64,000 nucleotides of DNA from assembly GCA_040391135.1 (NCBI GenBank), contig JBEBYL010000004.1, positions 139,355 to 203,354 on the forward strand, read 5' to 3'. Under the pieces are notes generated by a model. It searched no databases. It was not told where the DNA came from and worked only from the letters and a program-made list of their open reading frames with translations. This document shows, in pieces, positions 40,572 to 49,632 of this stretch. How positions within the stretch are numbered: position 1 is the stretch's first letter; every line of letters starts with the position of its first letter. Origin of the DNA: G025836975 sp040391135. Lineage in GTDB: Bacteria; Pseudomonadota; Gammaproteobacteria; Burkholderiales; Burkholderiaceae_B. The position numbers were made by a program, and so were the translations under genes.

Positions 40572-43500
40572 ATGATGCGCTACATGGCTACAGAAACAAC
40601 CCCTCCCCCCCTTCTTCCCTCTATCCAGCATATCCTGGCGGCACTGAAGCCGGGGCATCGGCACGTCCAGCCCTTGCCTCCGGGTTCCGGCGACGCGTGG
40701 CTGCTGGCCGACCTTGCTCGGGCATCGCGGCAGACCATCGTCGTGCTGTGCGCCGACCCGCTGACCGCGCAGCGCCTGGCCGAAGAGATCTTGCTGTTCG
40801 CGCCCGACCTGCGCGTGCGGCAGTTGCCCGACTGGGAAACCCTGCCTTACGACAGTTTCTCTCCGCATCAGGACCTGATTTCAGAGCGCCTGCGCACCCT
40901 GCATGCCTTAATGCAGGAAAGCGTCGACATTCTGACCGTGCCGGTGACCACGGCGCTTTACCGGCTTGCTCCGCCGGAGTTCCTGGCCGCCTACACCTTT
41001 TCATTCCGGCAGGGCGAGCAGTTGGACGAGGAAGGGTTGCGCCGCCAACTGACGCTGGCCAACTACACCCATGTCACCCAGGTGACCGCGCCCGGCGAGT
41101 TCAGCATTCGCGGCGGCCTGATCGATCTCTTTCCCATGGGTTCCATCCTGCCGTACAGGCTGGACCTTTTCGACAATGAGATCGAATCCATACGCAGCTT
41201 CGACATCGATACCCAGCGCAGCCTGTATCCGGTCAAGGAAGTGCAATTATTGCCCGGCCGGGAATTCCCCATGGATGAAACGGCGCGCAATCAGTTCCGC
41301 GCGCGCTTCCGCGAAGTCTTCGAGGGGGATCCCACCCGCGCCCTGCCCTATAAGGACATCGGCAACGGCATCGCTTTCGCGGGCGTCGAATACTACCTGC
41401 CGCTGTTTTTCGAGCAAACGGCCACGCTCTTCGACTATCTCCCTGAGCAGTCGTTCACCGTGACGCTGGGCGACGTCAACCAGGCCGTGCAGCGCTTCGC
41501 CCAGGATACGCACAGCCGCTATCAGTTTCTTAAAAGCGACCGCGAACGGCCGGTCTTGCCGCCCGAGCAGCTTTTCCTGGACGAGGAGGCCCTGTTCGTC
41601 CGCCTGAAAGCGTTCGCGCGCCTGGTGCTGGATGCGGCGGAGCCCCATCCCGATTTCCGCCCCGCGCCCAACGTGGCGGTCGCCCGGCGGGCCCAGGATC
41701 CGGTCACCAGCCTGCGCGCCCTGCTCGATAGGGCCCAGGGCCGCGTCGTGCTCTGCGCCGACTCGGCGGGACGGCGGGAAACGCTTTTGCAGATGTTGGC
41801 CGAGTTCGGCATTGCGCCCGATTCAGGTACCGAAACGCTGCAGGATTTCCTGGAGTCGGAAAGCCGCTTCGCCCTGGCCGTCGCCGCGCTGTCCAATGGT
41901 TTCAGCGTCGCGGCTAAAGACCTGACCCTGTTGACCGAGAACGATCTGTATCCCAGCCAGGCCAGGCCCACGCGGCGCGGCCGGCGCGCGCAGGAAGCGG
42001 GCAGCGATGTCGAAGCCATGGTGCGCGACCTGTCGGAGCTGCGCGAGGGCGATCCGGTGGTGCATGCCCAGCACGGCATAGGCCGCTATTGCGGCCTGAT
42101 CGAAATGGACCTGGGCGAAGGCGTGATGGAATTCCTGCACCTGGAGTACGCCAATGGCAGCACCTTGTATGTGCCCGTGGCCCAGTTGCATGTCATCGCG
42201 CGCTACAGCGGCGCCGACCCCGAGCATGCGCCTCTGCACCAGTTGGGATCCGGACAGTGGGACAAGGCGCGGCGCAAAGCGGCCAAGCAAGTGCGGGACG
42301 CCGCCGCCGAGCTCCTGGCCCTGTACGCCCAGCGCGCGGCGCGCGAAGGCTATCGCTATAAGCTATCGGCCAGCGATTACCAGGCATTCGCCGAGGGCTT
42401 CGGCTTCGAGGAAACCGCCGATCAGGCCGCCGCCATCGAAGCCGTCATCGGCGACATGACTTCGGGCCGGCCCATGGACAGGCTGGTGTGCGGCGATGTG
42501 GGCTTCGGCAAGACCGAAGTCGCGTTGCGCGCCGCCTTCCTGGCGGTCATGAACGGCAAGCAGGTCGCCCTGCTGTGCCCCACCACCTTGCTGGCCGAAC
42601 AGCACGCCCAGACCTTTTCCGACCGGTTCGCCGACTGGCCCGTCAAGGTTGCCGAACTATCGCGCTTCCGCTCGGGCAAGGAAGTCGCCGCCGCCATCGA
42701 GGGACTGAGCGAAGGCCGGGTCGACATCGTGATCGGCACGCACAAGATCCTGTCCAAGGACGTGAAGTTCAAGGACCTGGGCCTGGTCATCATCGATGAG
42801 GAACACCGCTTCGGCGTCCGCCAGAAAGAAGCCCTGAAGACCTTGCGCGCTGAAGTGGACGTGCTGACGCTGACCGCCACTCCCATACCGCGCACCCTGG
42901 GCATGTCGCTGGAAGGCATACGCGATTTCTCGGTGATCGCCACCGCACCCCAAAGGCGCCTGGCCATCAAGACCTTCGTGCGGCGCGAAGACGGCAGTTC
43001 CATACGCGAGGCGCTGCTGCGCGAGCTCAAGCGCGGCGGCCAGGTGTATTTCCTGCACAACGAAGTGGACACCATCCACAACCGTCGCGCCCGCCTGGAA
43101 GAGCTGGTGCCCGAAGCGCGTATCGCCGTCGCCCATGGCCAGATGCCGGAGCGCGAACTGGAAGAAGTCATGAAGGGCTTCTATCAGCAACGCTACAACG
43201 TCCTGCTTTGCACGACCATCATTGAAACCGGCATCGACGTGCCCACGGCGAACACCATCGTGATCCATCGCGCCGACCGCCTGGGCCTGGCGCAACTGCA
43301 CCAGCTGCGCGGCCGCGTCGGACGCTCGCACCACCAAGCCTATGCCTACTTGCTGACGCCGGGCGAAGACGCCATGACATCCAACGCCAAGAAGCGGCTG
43401 GAAGCCATCCAGGCCATGGAAGAACTGGGCGCGGGCTTCTTCCTGGCCATGCACGACCTGGAAATCCGCGGCACCGGCGAAGTCCTGGGCGAATCGCAGT

Positions 43501-44042
43501 CCGGCAATATTCATGAAATCGGCTTTTCGATGTATTCCGACATGCTGAACGCCGCCGTGCGCGCCCTGAAGTCGGGCGAAGAACCGGATCTGGACTCGCC
43601 TTTCTCGGCCCTGTGCGAAGTCAATCTGCACGCCTCGGCGCTGCTGCCTTCGGACTACTGTCCGGACGTCCACGCGCGCCTGGGTCTGTACAAAAAGCTG
43701 TCCCACGCCCGGCACGAGGACGACCTGATCCATATCCAGGAAGAACTGATCGATCGGTATGGGAAACTGCCCGAAGCCGCACAAACGCTGCTGGCCACGC
43801 ATCGCCTGCGCCTGGCCGCCGAGCCGCTGGGCATCATCAAGATCGATGCCAGCGATGCGCAGGCGCTGATTCAATTTTCGGCCAAACCCAATATCGATCC
43901 CCTGCGCATTATCGAATTGGTGCAAAAACGCCGGGACGTCAGGCTGGCCGGTCAGGACAAGCTGAAAATCGACATCAAGCAGGGTCAGCAGGTTCCGGCC
44001 CGCATCGATGCGGTGCGTGGCGTGCTCAGGGCACTGGTCTGA
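40572..44042 (+). CDS. mfd: transcription-repair coupling factor Mfd
   Basis: Mfd removes RNA polymerase stalled at DNA lesions and recruits UvrA. The 1156-residue protein has an N-terminal UvrB-like region (DWETLPYDSFSPHQDLISER, GEFSIRGGLIDLFPMG), the RNA polymerase interaction domain (about 480-560, GDPVVHAQHGIGRYCGL), a RecG-like translocase with Walker A VCGDVGFGKTEVALRAA and motif II IIDEEHRFGV, and a C-terminal TRCF domain that restrains activity. The ATG at 40572 has AAAGG nine bases upstream; an in-frame ATG at 40584 has none. Confidence 0.97.
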   Translation: MMRYMATETTPPPLLPSIQHILAALKPGHRHVQPLPPGSGDAWLLADLARASRQTIVVLCADPLTAQRLAEEILLFAPDLRVRQLPDWETLPYDSFSPHQDLISERLRTLHALMQESVDILTVPVTTALYRLAPPEFLAAYTFSFRQGEQLDEEGLRRQLTLANYTHVTQVTAPGEFSIRGGLIDLFPMGSILPYRLDLFDNEIESIRSFDIDTQRSLYPVKEVQLLPGREFPMDETARNQFRARFREVFEGDPTRALPYKDIGNGIAFAGVEYYLPLFFEQTATLFDYLPEQSFTVTLGDVNQAVQRFAQDTHSRYQFLKSDRERPVLPPEQLFLDEEALFVRLKAFARLVLDAAEPHPDFRPAPNVAVARRAQDPVTSLRALLDRAQGRVVLCADSAGRRETLLQMLAEFGIAPDSGTETLQDFLESESRFALAVAALSNGFSVAAKDLTLLTENDLYPSQARPTRRGRRAQEAGSDVEAMVRDLSELREGDPVVHAQHGIGRYCGLIEMDLGEGVMEFLHLEYANGSTLYVPVAQLHVIARYSGADPEHAPLHQLGSGQWDKARRKAAKQVRDAAAELLALYAQRAAREGYRYKLSASDYQAFAEGFGFEETADQAAAIEAVIGDMTSGRPMDRLVCGDVGFGKTEVALRAAFLAVMNGKQVALLCPTTLLAEQHAQTFSDRFADWPVKVAELSRFRSGKEVAAAIEGLSEGRVDIVIGTHKILSKDVKFKDLGLVIIDEEHRFGVRQKEALKTLRAEVDVLTLTATPIPRTLGMSLEGIRDFSVIATAPQRRLAIKTFVRREDGSSIREALLRELKRGGQVYFLHNEVDTIHNRRARLEELVPEARIAVAHGQMPERELEEVMKGFYQQRYNVLLCTTIIETGIDVPTANTIVIHRADRLGLAQLHQLRGRVGRSHHQAYAYLLTPGEDAMTSNAKKRLEAIQAMEELGAGFFLAMHDLEIRGTGEVLGESQSGNIHEIGFSMYSDMLNAAVRALKSGEEPDLDSPFSALCEVNLHASALLPSDYCPDVHARLGLYKKLSHARHEDDLIHIQEELIDRYGKLPEAAQTLLATHRLRLAAEPLGIIKIDASDAQALIQFSAKPNIDPLRIIELVQKRRDVRLAGQDKLKIDIKQGQQVPARIDAVRGVLRALV

Positions 44043-44049
44043 CGACGGC

Positions 44050-44901
44050 TCAATGGCTTAGACGGAACCAGTTCAAGATGCCGTCCAGCGGGCTGACATT
44101 CAAGGCGTAGTTGGCTTGCTGGCGCACCACCGGCTTGGCGCGATAGGCCACCGAAAAATGCGCCAGGCCCATCATCTTCAGGTCATTGGCGCCATCGCCC
44201 ACGGCGATGATCTGCTGCGCCGTGGCGCCCAGCCGATCGGCCAGCGCCTGAAGGTGGTCCGCCTTCCCCTGGGCATCGACGATATTGCCCAGCACCTTGC
44301 CCGTCAGCTTGCCGTCGGCCACATCCAGCACGTTGGCATGGCAGGCATCCAGGCCCAGCCTTTCCTTGAGCCTCTCGGTAAAGAAGGTGAATCCGCCCGA
44401 TACCAGCAGGGTTTTCAATCCATTTTTCCTGGCGGTCGAAATCAGCTTTTCGGCCCCGGGATTGAGACGCAGGCGTTCTTCATAGACCTGTTCCAAAGCG
44501 CTGGCGGGCACGCCTTCCAGCAAGGCGACGCGGCGCAGCAGGCTCTCGGAGAAATCCTTGATTTCGCCGCGCATGGCGGCTTCGGTGATGGCCGCAACCT
44601 GCGCCTTGCGGCCGGCCATATCGGCAATCTCGTCTATGCATTCGATATTGACCAAAGTGGAATCCATGTCCATGGCCAGTATCCGGCAATCGCGCAAGCG
44701 CGATATCTGCTCGAAAAACGCGAAGTCCATGCCGAATTCTTCGCAACACGCCATGACCTCGGCGCGCGCGCCGGCATCCACATCCAGCAAGCGCACGGCG
44801 GTGCTGCCCAGTTCCTGCACACCGCCGGCGCTGGCAATGGCGGCGATTTTTTCGATATTGGCCGTCGCGAGATTGGGAGCCTGAAGAATTAGGTGGGTCA
44901 T
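44050..44901 (-). CDS. serB: phosphoserine phosphatase SerB
   Basis: SerB performs the last step of serine synthesis, dephosphorylating phosphoserine. The 283-residue HAD-family enzyme has the catalytic motif I LAMDMDSTLVNIECIDEIA with nucleophile Asp, motif II TLLVSGGFTFF, and motif III AVGDGANDLKMMGLA. The N-terminal ~80 residues form a small ACT-like domain. The start at 44901 (MTHLILQAPN) is preferred over the longer open frame, whose extra residues look non-coding. It is convergent with mfd, seven bases apart. Confidence 0.95.
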   Translation of the reverse strand: MTHLILQAPNLATANIEKIAAIASAGGVQELGSTAVRLLDVDAGARAEVMACCEEFGMDFAFFEQISRLRDCRILAMDMDSTLVNIECIDEIADMAGRKAQVAAITEAAMRGEIKDFSESLLRRVALLEGVPASALEQVYEERLRLNPGAEKLISTARKNGLKTLLVSGGFTFFTERLKERLGLDACHANVLDVADGKLTGKVLGNIVDAQGKADHLQALADRLGATAQQIIAVGDGANDLKMMGLAHFSVAYRAKPVVRQQANYALNVSPLDGILNWFRLSH

Positions 44902-45140
44902 AAGCCTATTCAAGAAGAAAGTCCGCCAGCAAGGAAACTGGGCAAAATCAAGATACGGCGGCCATTTTACAGGGAACATCCGGAAGGGCCCCCGAGGAGA
45001 GCCCGAATGGCGGGCCCGCGGCCACAGGCGCTATGATGGCAGCGCGCCACCTGAAATGCCTTGCATCGTTTTCCCGGCCGACGTTACTCTTGGAATCCTT
45101 CTTGCCGTTTCCCCGGTGGTAATCTGCCTTCTTTCCAAAA

Positions 45141-47678
45141 ATGAAATCGATGCCACTGCCAGAACTTCCGGCCACAGTCACCTCTACCCCATGCCATCGC
45201 GCCGCATCGACTGACGCCATCCGCCGATCCTGGACGCTGCGCAGCCTGATGGCCCGCTGCCTGCTGGCCACTTGCCTGGCTCTGTCCCTCGCGGCCACGC
45301 CCCTGTTCGCCCAGAACAAGAACGCCGCCGCCGAGATCGACAAAACGCTGGATGCCGCGCGTGCGCAAATTGACCGGGTACAGAAGAAGCTGGGCGCGGC
45401 TCCGGACAAGCCCTTGCAGGACCACGACCTGGTCGACCTGCGCAACACCGCCCAGGAGGCGCAAGAGCAGGCCCAGGCCGCCGCCGCTGTCCTGGAACCT
45501 CAATTGACCAGTGTGCAGGCCCGCATGGCCGAATTGGGCCAGCCCGCCGAAGGCATCAAAGAAGCGCCGGACGTCGCCGCGCAACGCGCGGAGCTGAACA
45601 AGAACAGCAGCATGCTGGATGCGCAAATCAAGCTGGCGCGCCTGATTGCGGTCGAGGCCCAGCAGGCGGGCGACCAGATACTGAAATTGCGGCGCAGCCA
45701 GTTCCAGGCCGAACTGGGGGTACGCACGGATTCGATCCTGGCCCGCCCCTTCTGGACGGAGTTGCGCGACCAGCTGCCGCGCGATCTACGCCGGCTGCAA
45801 CCGCTATGGGACGAGCTGGCGCAATCCCTTCGGAGCGCCGGCGCTTCGGTATGGGGCGCCACGCTGCTGGCCGTCCTTGCTGTCCTCATCCTGCGCGTGC
45901 TGGCCGGACGCCTGCTATGGCAACTGACCACCACCCGTGTCGCGCCGGGCCGTTTGCGGCGCTCCCTGTACGCGGCGGCCCAGGTTGTGCTGGCCACTGT
46001 CGCGCCCGGAGTGATAGCAGCCATTCTGCGCCTGGGCGCGGAATGGAACGTGGCGCTGTCCAATGAACTGGACACCCTGCTTAGCCTGGCCGTGGGCGCC
46101 GCCTATTTTGGCGGCTTCGTCGCCGGCCTGGGCCGGGCGCTGCTTTCGGCCGACCGTCCCACCTGGCGGCTTGCCTCCCTGTCCGACGAGGTCGCGACGG
46201 GCTTGCGCTGGTTCCCCGCCCTGCTGGCCCTTGCGCTGGTCATGGGCTGGATCGCGCAAAAGCTGGCCGCCCTGGTCAATGCCAGTCTGACCGCAACAGT
46301 GGCCCAGAATTGCATTTTGTCCCTGGTTCTTGGCGCGCTCATGGCGCTGGCCATGCGCCGGGCCACCCGGCTTAGCCGGCGCGTACGCTCCGAGCAACAG
46401 AAAGGCCGCGCGGAACCGGCCCCGGTCGGCTATGCCATTGCCCGAGGCGTGATCTGGCTGGCGGTCAGCGCCAGCATGGCCAGCCTGCTGCTGGGCTATA
46501 TTGCGCTGGGCAGCTTCATCGTACGGCAGGCGGCCTGGCTGGCCATTGTGCTGGGCGCCGCCTATTTGCTGAACGGCCTAATCGACGATGCCTGCCAAAG
46601 CGTCGTGGCGGCCATCAGGCGCAATGCCAACGACGAGAACTACAGCCGTCCCATGACGCGTGTGCGCAGCCAGGCCAGCGTTCTGCTGGCGGGCCTGGCG
46701 CGCCTGGCTGTCGTCCTGTCCGCCCTGGTACTGCTGGCCGCGCCCTTCGGCGACGGACCCACGGCGTGGCTGCAGCGCCTGGACTATCTGCATAACGGCA
46801 TCGCCATCGGCGAGGTCCAGATACGCCCCGCCTCGGTCATGCTGGCGCTATTGGTGCTGGTGCTGGGCTTTGGGATAGTCAAGGTGGTGCAGGCCTGGCT
46901 GGCCCGTCAGTACCTGCCCACCACCAGCCTGGATCCGGGCATGCGCCTTTCAGCGGCAACCCTGTTCGGCTATGCGGGCTACGTGCTGGCGTTTTCCCTA
47001 TCCCTGTCCGCCGTCGGCATAGGCCTGGAGCGGGTGGCCTGGATAGCCAGCGCCCTGTCGGTGGGTATCGGTTTCGGCTTGCAGGCCGTGGTGCAGAATT
47101 TCGTATCCGGCCTTATCCTGCTGGCGGAACGGCCTGTCAAAGTAGGAGACTGGGTATCGCTGGGCGGCATAGAAGGCGACATCCGCCGCATCAATGTACG
47201 CGCCACGGAAATCCAGATGGGCGATCATTCCACCGTCATCGTCCCGAACTCGGAATTCATCACCAAGGTCGTGCGCAACGTTACCCACGCCAGCCCGCTG
47301 GGCCGGGTGCAGATCAAGCTTGCGCTGCCCCTGGATACGCAAGCCGAACAGGTCCACGACCTGATGCTGGCCGCGTTCAGGGAAAATGCCGACATCCTCG
47401 ATGAGCCCGCCGCCGACGTCATGCTGGACGGCGTGGATGCCAGCGGCTTGATATTCAATGCAACCGGCCACGTGATCTCGCCGCGCGCCGCCTACCGGGT
47501 GCGCAGCGCCCTGCTGTTCGACATACTGCGGCGGCTTCGGGAGGCGAATCTGTCCTTGCTCAAGCCGCCGACGATGGTGCTGAAGGAGTCCGCGGCTTCT
47601 GCGGCGGCTTCCGGTGCCGCATCAGATAGCGATACACAAAACCCGGATAGCCCAGCACCAGGAACAGGCTTAGCGTGA
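45141..47678 (+). CDS. large MscS-type mechanosensitive channel with DUF3772 domain
   Basis: This 845-residue inner-membrane protein probably relieves osmotic stress. A signal peptide ends near LAATPLFAQ (about residue 58). A periplasmic coiled-coil DUF3772 domain follows (about 60-200), then roughly ten membrane helices. The MscS core near 600-720 includes the pore helix ALSVGIGFGLQAVVQNFVSG and the beta domain VKVGDWVSLGGIEGDIRRINVRATEIQ with VIVPNSEFI. The start is uncertain: ATG 45141, 45150 or 45249 all leave a signal peptide. The final 119 bases overlap the convergent DUF2818 gene. Confidence 0.9.
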   Translation: MKSMPLPELPATVTSTPCHRAASTDAIRRSWTLRSLMARCLLATCLALSLAATPLFAQNKNAAAEIDKTLDAARAQIDRVQKKLGAAPDKPLQDHDLVDLRNTAQEAQEQAQAAAAVLEPQLTSVQARMAELGQPAEGIKEAPDVAAQRAELNKNSSMLDAQIKLARLIAVEAQQAGDQILKLRRSQFQAELGVRTDSILARPFWTELRDQLPRDLRRLQPLWDELAQSLRSAGASVWGATLLAVLAVLILRVLAGRLLWQLTTTRVAPGRLRRSLYAAAQVVLATVAPGVIAAILRLGAEWNVALSNELDTLLSLAVGAAYFGGFVAGLGRALLSADRPTWRLASLSDEVATGLRWFPALLALALVMGWIAQKLAALVNASLTATVAQNCILSLVLGALMALAMRRATRLSRRVRSEQQKGRAEPAPVGYAIARGVIWLAVSASMASLLLGYIALGSFIVRQAAWLAIVLGAAYLLNGLIDDACQSVVAAIRRNANDENYSRPMTRVRSQASVLLAGLARLAVVLSALVLLAAPFGDGPTAWLQRLDYLHNGIAIGEVQIRPASVMLALLVLVLGFGIVKVVQAWLARQYLPTTSLDPGMRLSAATLFGYAGYVLAFSLSLSAVGIGLERVAWIASALSVGIGFGLQAVVQNFVSGLILLAERPVKVGDWVSLGGIEGDIRRINVRATEIQMGDHSTVIVPNSEFITKVVRNVTHASPLGRVQIKLALPLDTQAEQVHDLMLAAFRENADILDEPAADVMLDGVDASGLIFNATGHVISPRAAYRVRSALLFDILRRLREANLSLLKPPTMVLKESAASAAASGAASDSDTQNPDSPAPGTGLA

Positions 47679-48135
47679 CAGCGTAGAACTCCCAGGTCTG
47701 GGAAAATACATTGCCCATATTGGCCTCGAATGCGAATCCCAGCGTACCGACCAAGCCGTAGAACACCAGCAGTTCCAGCAAGCGCACGAAAAAGGGCTTA
47801 TGTATGGCGCGCCCGCGATTGCGCCAGCCGGGATAGGCCAGCACCAGCGCGGCCAGCCCGACGGCGGCCAGCAGCTTGCCCATGAACAAGGCCGCCGAGG
47901 CGGGATCGGATGCCACGAAGAAAGCCTGGCCGATCAAGGCGAGAATCAGATAGCCCACGCCCCACAGCAAGGCGAAAAACACCAGCGCCTCCAGCCACTT
48001 GAGCCAGATCGGACGCGGCGCTTCGCCAGGCTGGGCCCACGGCAGCGCCAGAAAGGGCCTCTGCGCCAGAAAGGGAAGATTGGCGCTCGCCAGGGACAAG
48101 ACAATGATGATCCAGACCGCAAACGTTTGATTCAT
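47560..48135 (-). CDS. DUF2818 family membrane protein with duplicated domain
   Basis: This 191-residue inner-membrane protein ends the nuo operon, starting three bases after the nuoN stop. A DUF2818 gene is a common neighbour of nuoN in Burkholderiales and its function is unknown. As I recall the family, members have about 100 residues. Here the core appears twice: LEALVFFALLWGVGYL (48-63) with LVLAYPGW (97-104), and LELLVFYGLVGTLGFA (120-135) with LVLGYPGF (159-166). The C-terminal 20 residues are a Pro/Ser/Ala tail encoded in the stretch overlapping the convergent channel gene. Confidence 0.8.
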   Translation of the reverse strand: MNQTFAVWIIIVLSLASANLPFLAQRPFLALPWAQPGEAPRPIWLKWLEALVFFALLWGVGYLILALIGQAFFVASDPASAALFMGKLLAAVGLAALVLAYPGWRNRGRAIHKPFFVRLLELLVFYGLVGTLGFAFEANMGNVFSQTWEFYAVTLSLFLVLGYPGFVYRYLMRHRKPPQKPRTPSAPSSAA

Positions 48136-48138
48136 TCG

Positions 48139-49620
48139 TCAGAACTTCAGCGAGCCTTCTATGACCCGCACGCAGAGCGCCATCAGGCCGCCGGGCAAAA
48201 TGCCCAGAACGATAATGAGCAGGCCGTTCACGGACATCAGGCCGTTCGTGACCACGCCATTGTCGAGCGCGACCGGCTCGCCCTCGGGCTCGTCGAAATA
48301 AGCCATCTTCACCACGCGCAGATAGTAGAACGCGCCTATCAGTGAAAAGATGACCGCAACCACGGCAATCGCCACATGTCCGGCCCCGACCAATGCCTGC
48401 AATACGGCCAGCTTGGCATAGAAGCCAGCCATCGGGGGGATGCCCGTCAACGAGAACATGGACAGCAGCAGCATGGCGGCCAGAATGGGGTTGCGTCGAT
48501 TCAAGCCCTTAAGGTCGGCGATTTCCTCGCACTCGAAACCCTTGCGGCTAAGCAGCAGAATAAGCCCGAACGTGACCAGCGTGGTCAACACATAGATGAT
48601 GACGTAGAACAGCGCCGAGCCGTAGGCCTGGCCGGCCAGCGTCTGGTCCTGGACAACGCCCGAAAGCAGGCCCAGGAAGACAAAACCCATATGGGAAATG
48701 GTCGAATAGGCCAGCATGCGCTTGAAATTCGTCTGTGCGATGGCCGCGATGTTCCCGATGGCCAGCGACAGCACCGCAAGAATCAGCAGCATGGGTTGCC
48801 AATCGACGGCTATGCCGTGCAAGCCCTCTACCAGCAGCCTCAAGGTGATGGCAAAAGCCGCCAGCTTGGGCGCCGCGCTCAGGATCAGGGTGACCGATGT
48901 GGGCGAGCCCTGATAGACGTCCGGCGTCCACATGTGGAACGGCGCGGCGGCCAGCTTGAAGGCCAGGCCCGCGACAATGAACACCACACCGAACACCAAG
49001 GGCAGGCGTTCGGCATTGCCGCTGCCTATGACCTGGGCGATCAGACGCAGATCAAGCTGGCCGGTGGCGCCGTAGATCATGGACATGCCATACAGCAGCA
49101 CGCCCGACGCCAGCGCGCCCAGCACGAAATATTTCATGGCGGCCTCGGTGGACTTGACGTCATCGCGGCGCAGAGCGACCAGCGCATACAGGGCGAAAGA
49201 CATCAGTTCGACGCCCAGGTACACCGTCAGCATGCTGCCGGCCGATATCATGACCATCTGGCCCAGCAAGGCGAACAGCGTCAACGAATAGAATTCGCCG
49301 CCGTGCTTGAGCATGTCGCGCTGTTCGGCGTAACCGCGGCCATAGACCAGCGTGGCGGCAACCGCAATGTAGGACAGCACCTTCAGGAAGTGAGACAGGG
49401 AATCGACCACATACAGGCCGCCGAACGAACTGCCCTGGACTCCCCCGTTCCATTGCCACAGCGAAACGACGGTAAGCAGCAGCAAGGTGCCTATGCTTAG
49501 CGTGAAGGTCGTGTGGCGGGACTCGGTCTTGTTGAAGGCGTCGATAAGCAGGACCACCGCAGCCAGAATCAAAAGCACAATCTCGGGCGTAGCCAAGGCG
49601 AAGTCAAATGGATTTTGCAT
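48139..49620 (-). CDS. nuoN: NADH-quinone oxidoreductase subunit N
   Basis: This 493-residue proton-pumping membrane subunit of complex I is related to Mrp antiporters. It has about 14 hydrophobic helices. Family features are VELMSFALYALVALRR with the essential Glu of helix 5, the lysine-bearing FKLAAAPFHMWTPDVYQGSPT segment, and KRMLAYSTISHMGFVFLG. It follows nuoM by 12 bases and precedes the DUF2818 gene by three. Confidence 0.97.
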   Translation of the reverse strand: MQNPFDFALATPEIVLLILAAVVLLIDAFNKTESRHTTFTLSIGTLLLLTVVSLWQWNGGVQGSSFGGLYVVDSLSHFLKVLSYIAVAATLVYGRGYAEQRDMLKHGGEFYSLTLFALLGQMVMISAGSMLTVYLGVELMSFALYALVALRRDDVKSTEAAMKYFVLGALASGVLLYGMSMIYGATGQLDLRLIAQVIGSGNAERLPLVFGVVFIVAGLAFKLAAAPFHMWTPDVYQGSPTSVTLILSAAPKLAAFAITLRLLVEGLHGIAVDWQPMLLILAVLSLAIGNIAAIAQTNFKRMLAYSTISHMGFVFLGLLSGVVQDQTLAGQAYGSALFYVIIYVLTTLVTFGLILLLSRKGFECEEIADLKGLNRRNPILAAMLLLSMFSLTGIPPMAGFYAKLAVLQALVGAGHVAIAVVAVIFSLIGAFYYLRVVKMAYFDEPEGEPVALDNGVVTNGLMSVNGLLIIVLGILPGGLMALCVRVIEGSLKF

Positions 49621-49632
49621 AATATTTCAGGT

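Noticed and set aside
40568..40573. Perfect TATAAT overlapping the mfd start codon, read as a -10 element
   Set aside because: No reasonable -35 lies 16-18 bases upstream and AAAGG supports translation from the ATG at 40572, so a promoter here would leave almost no leader.
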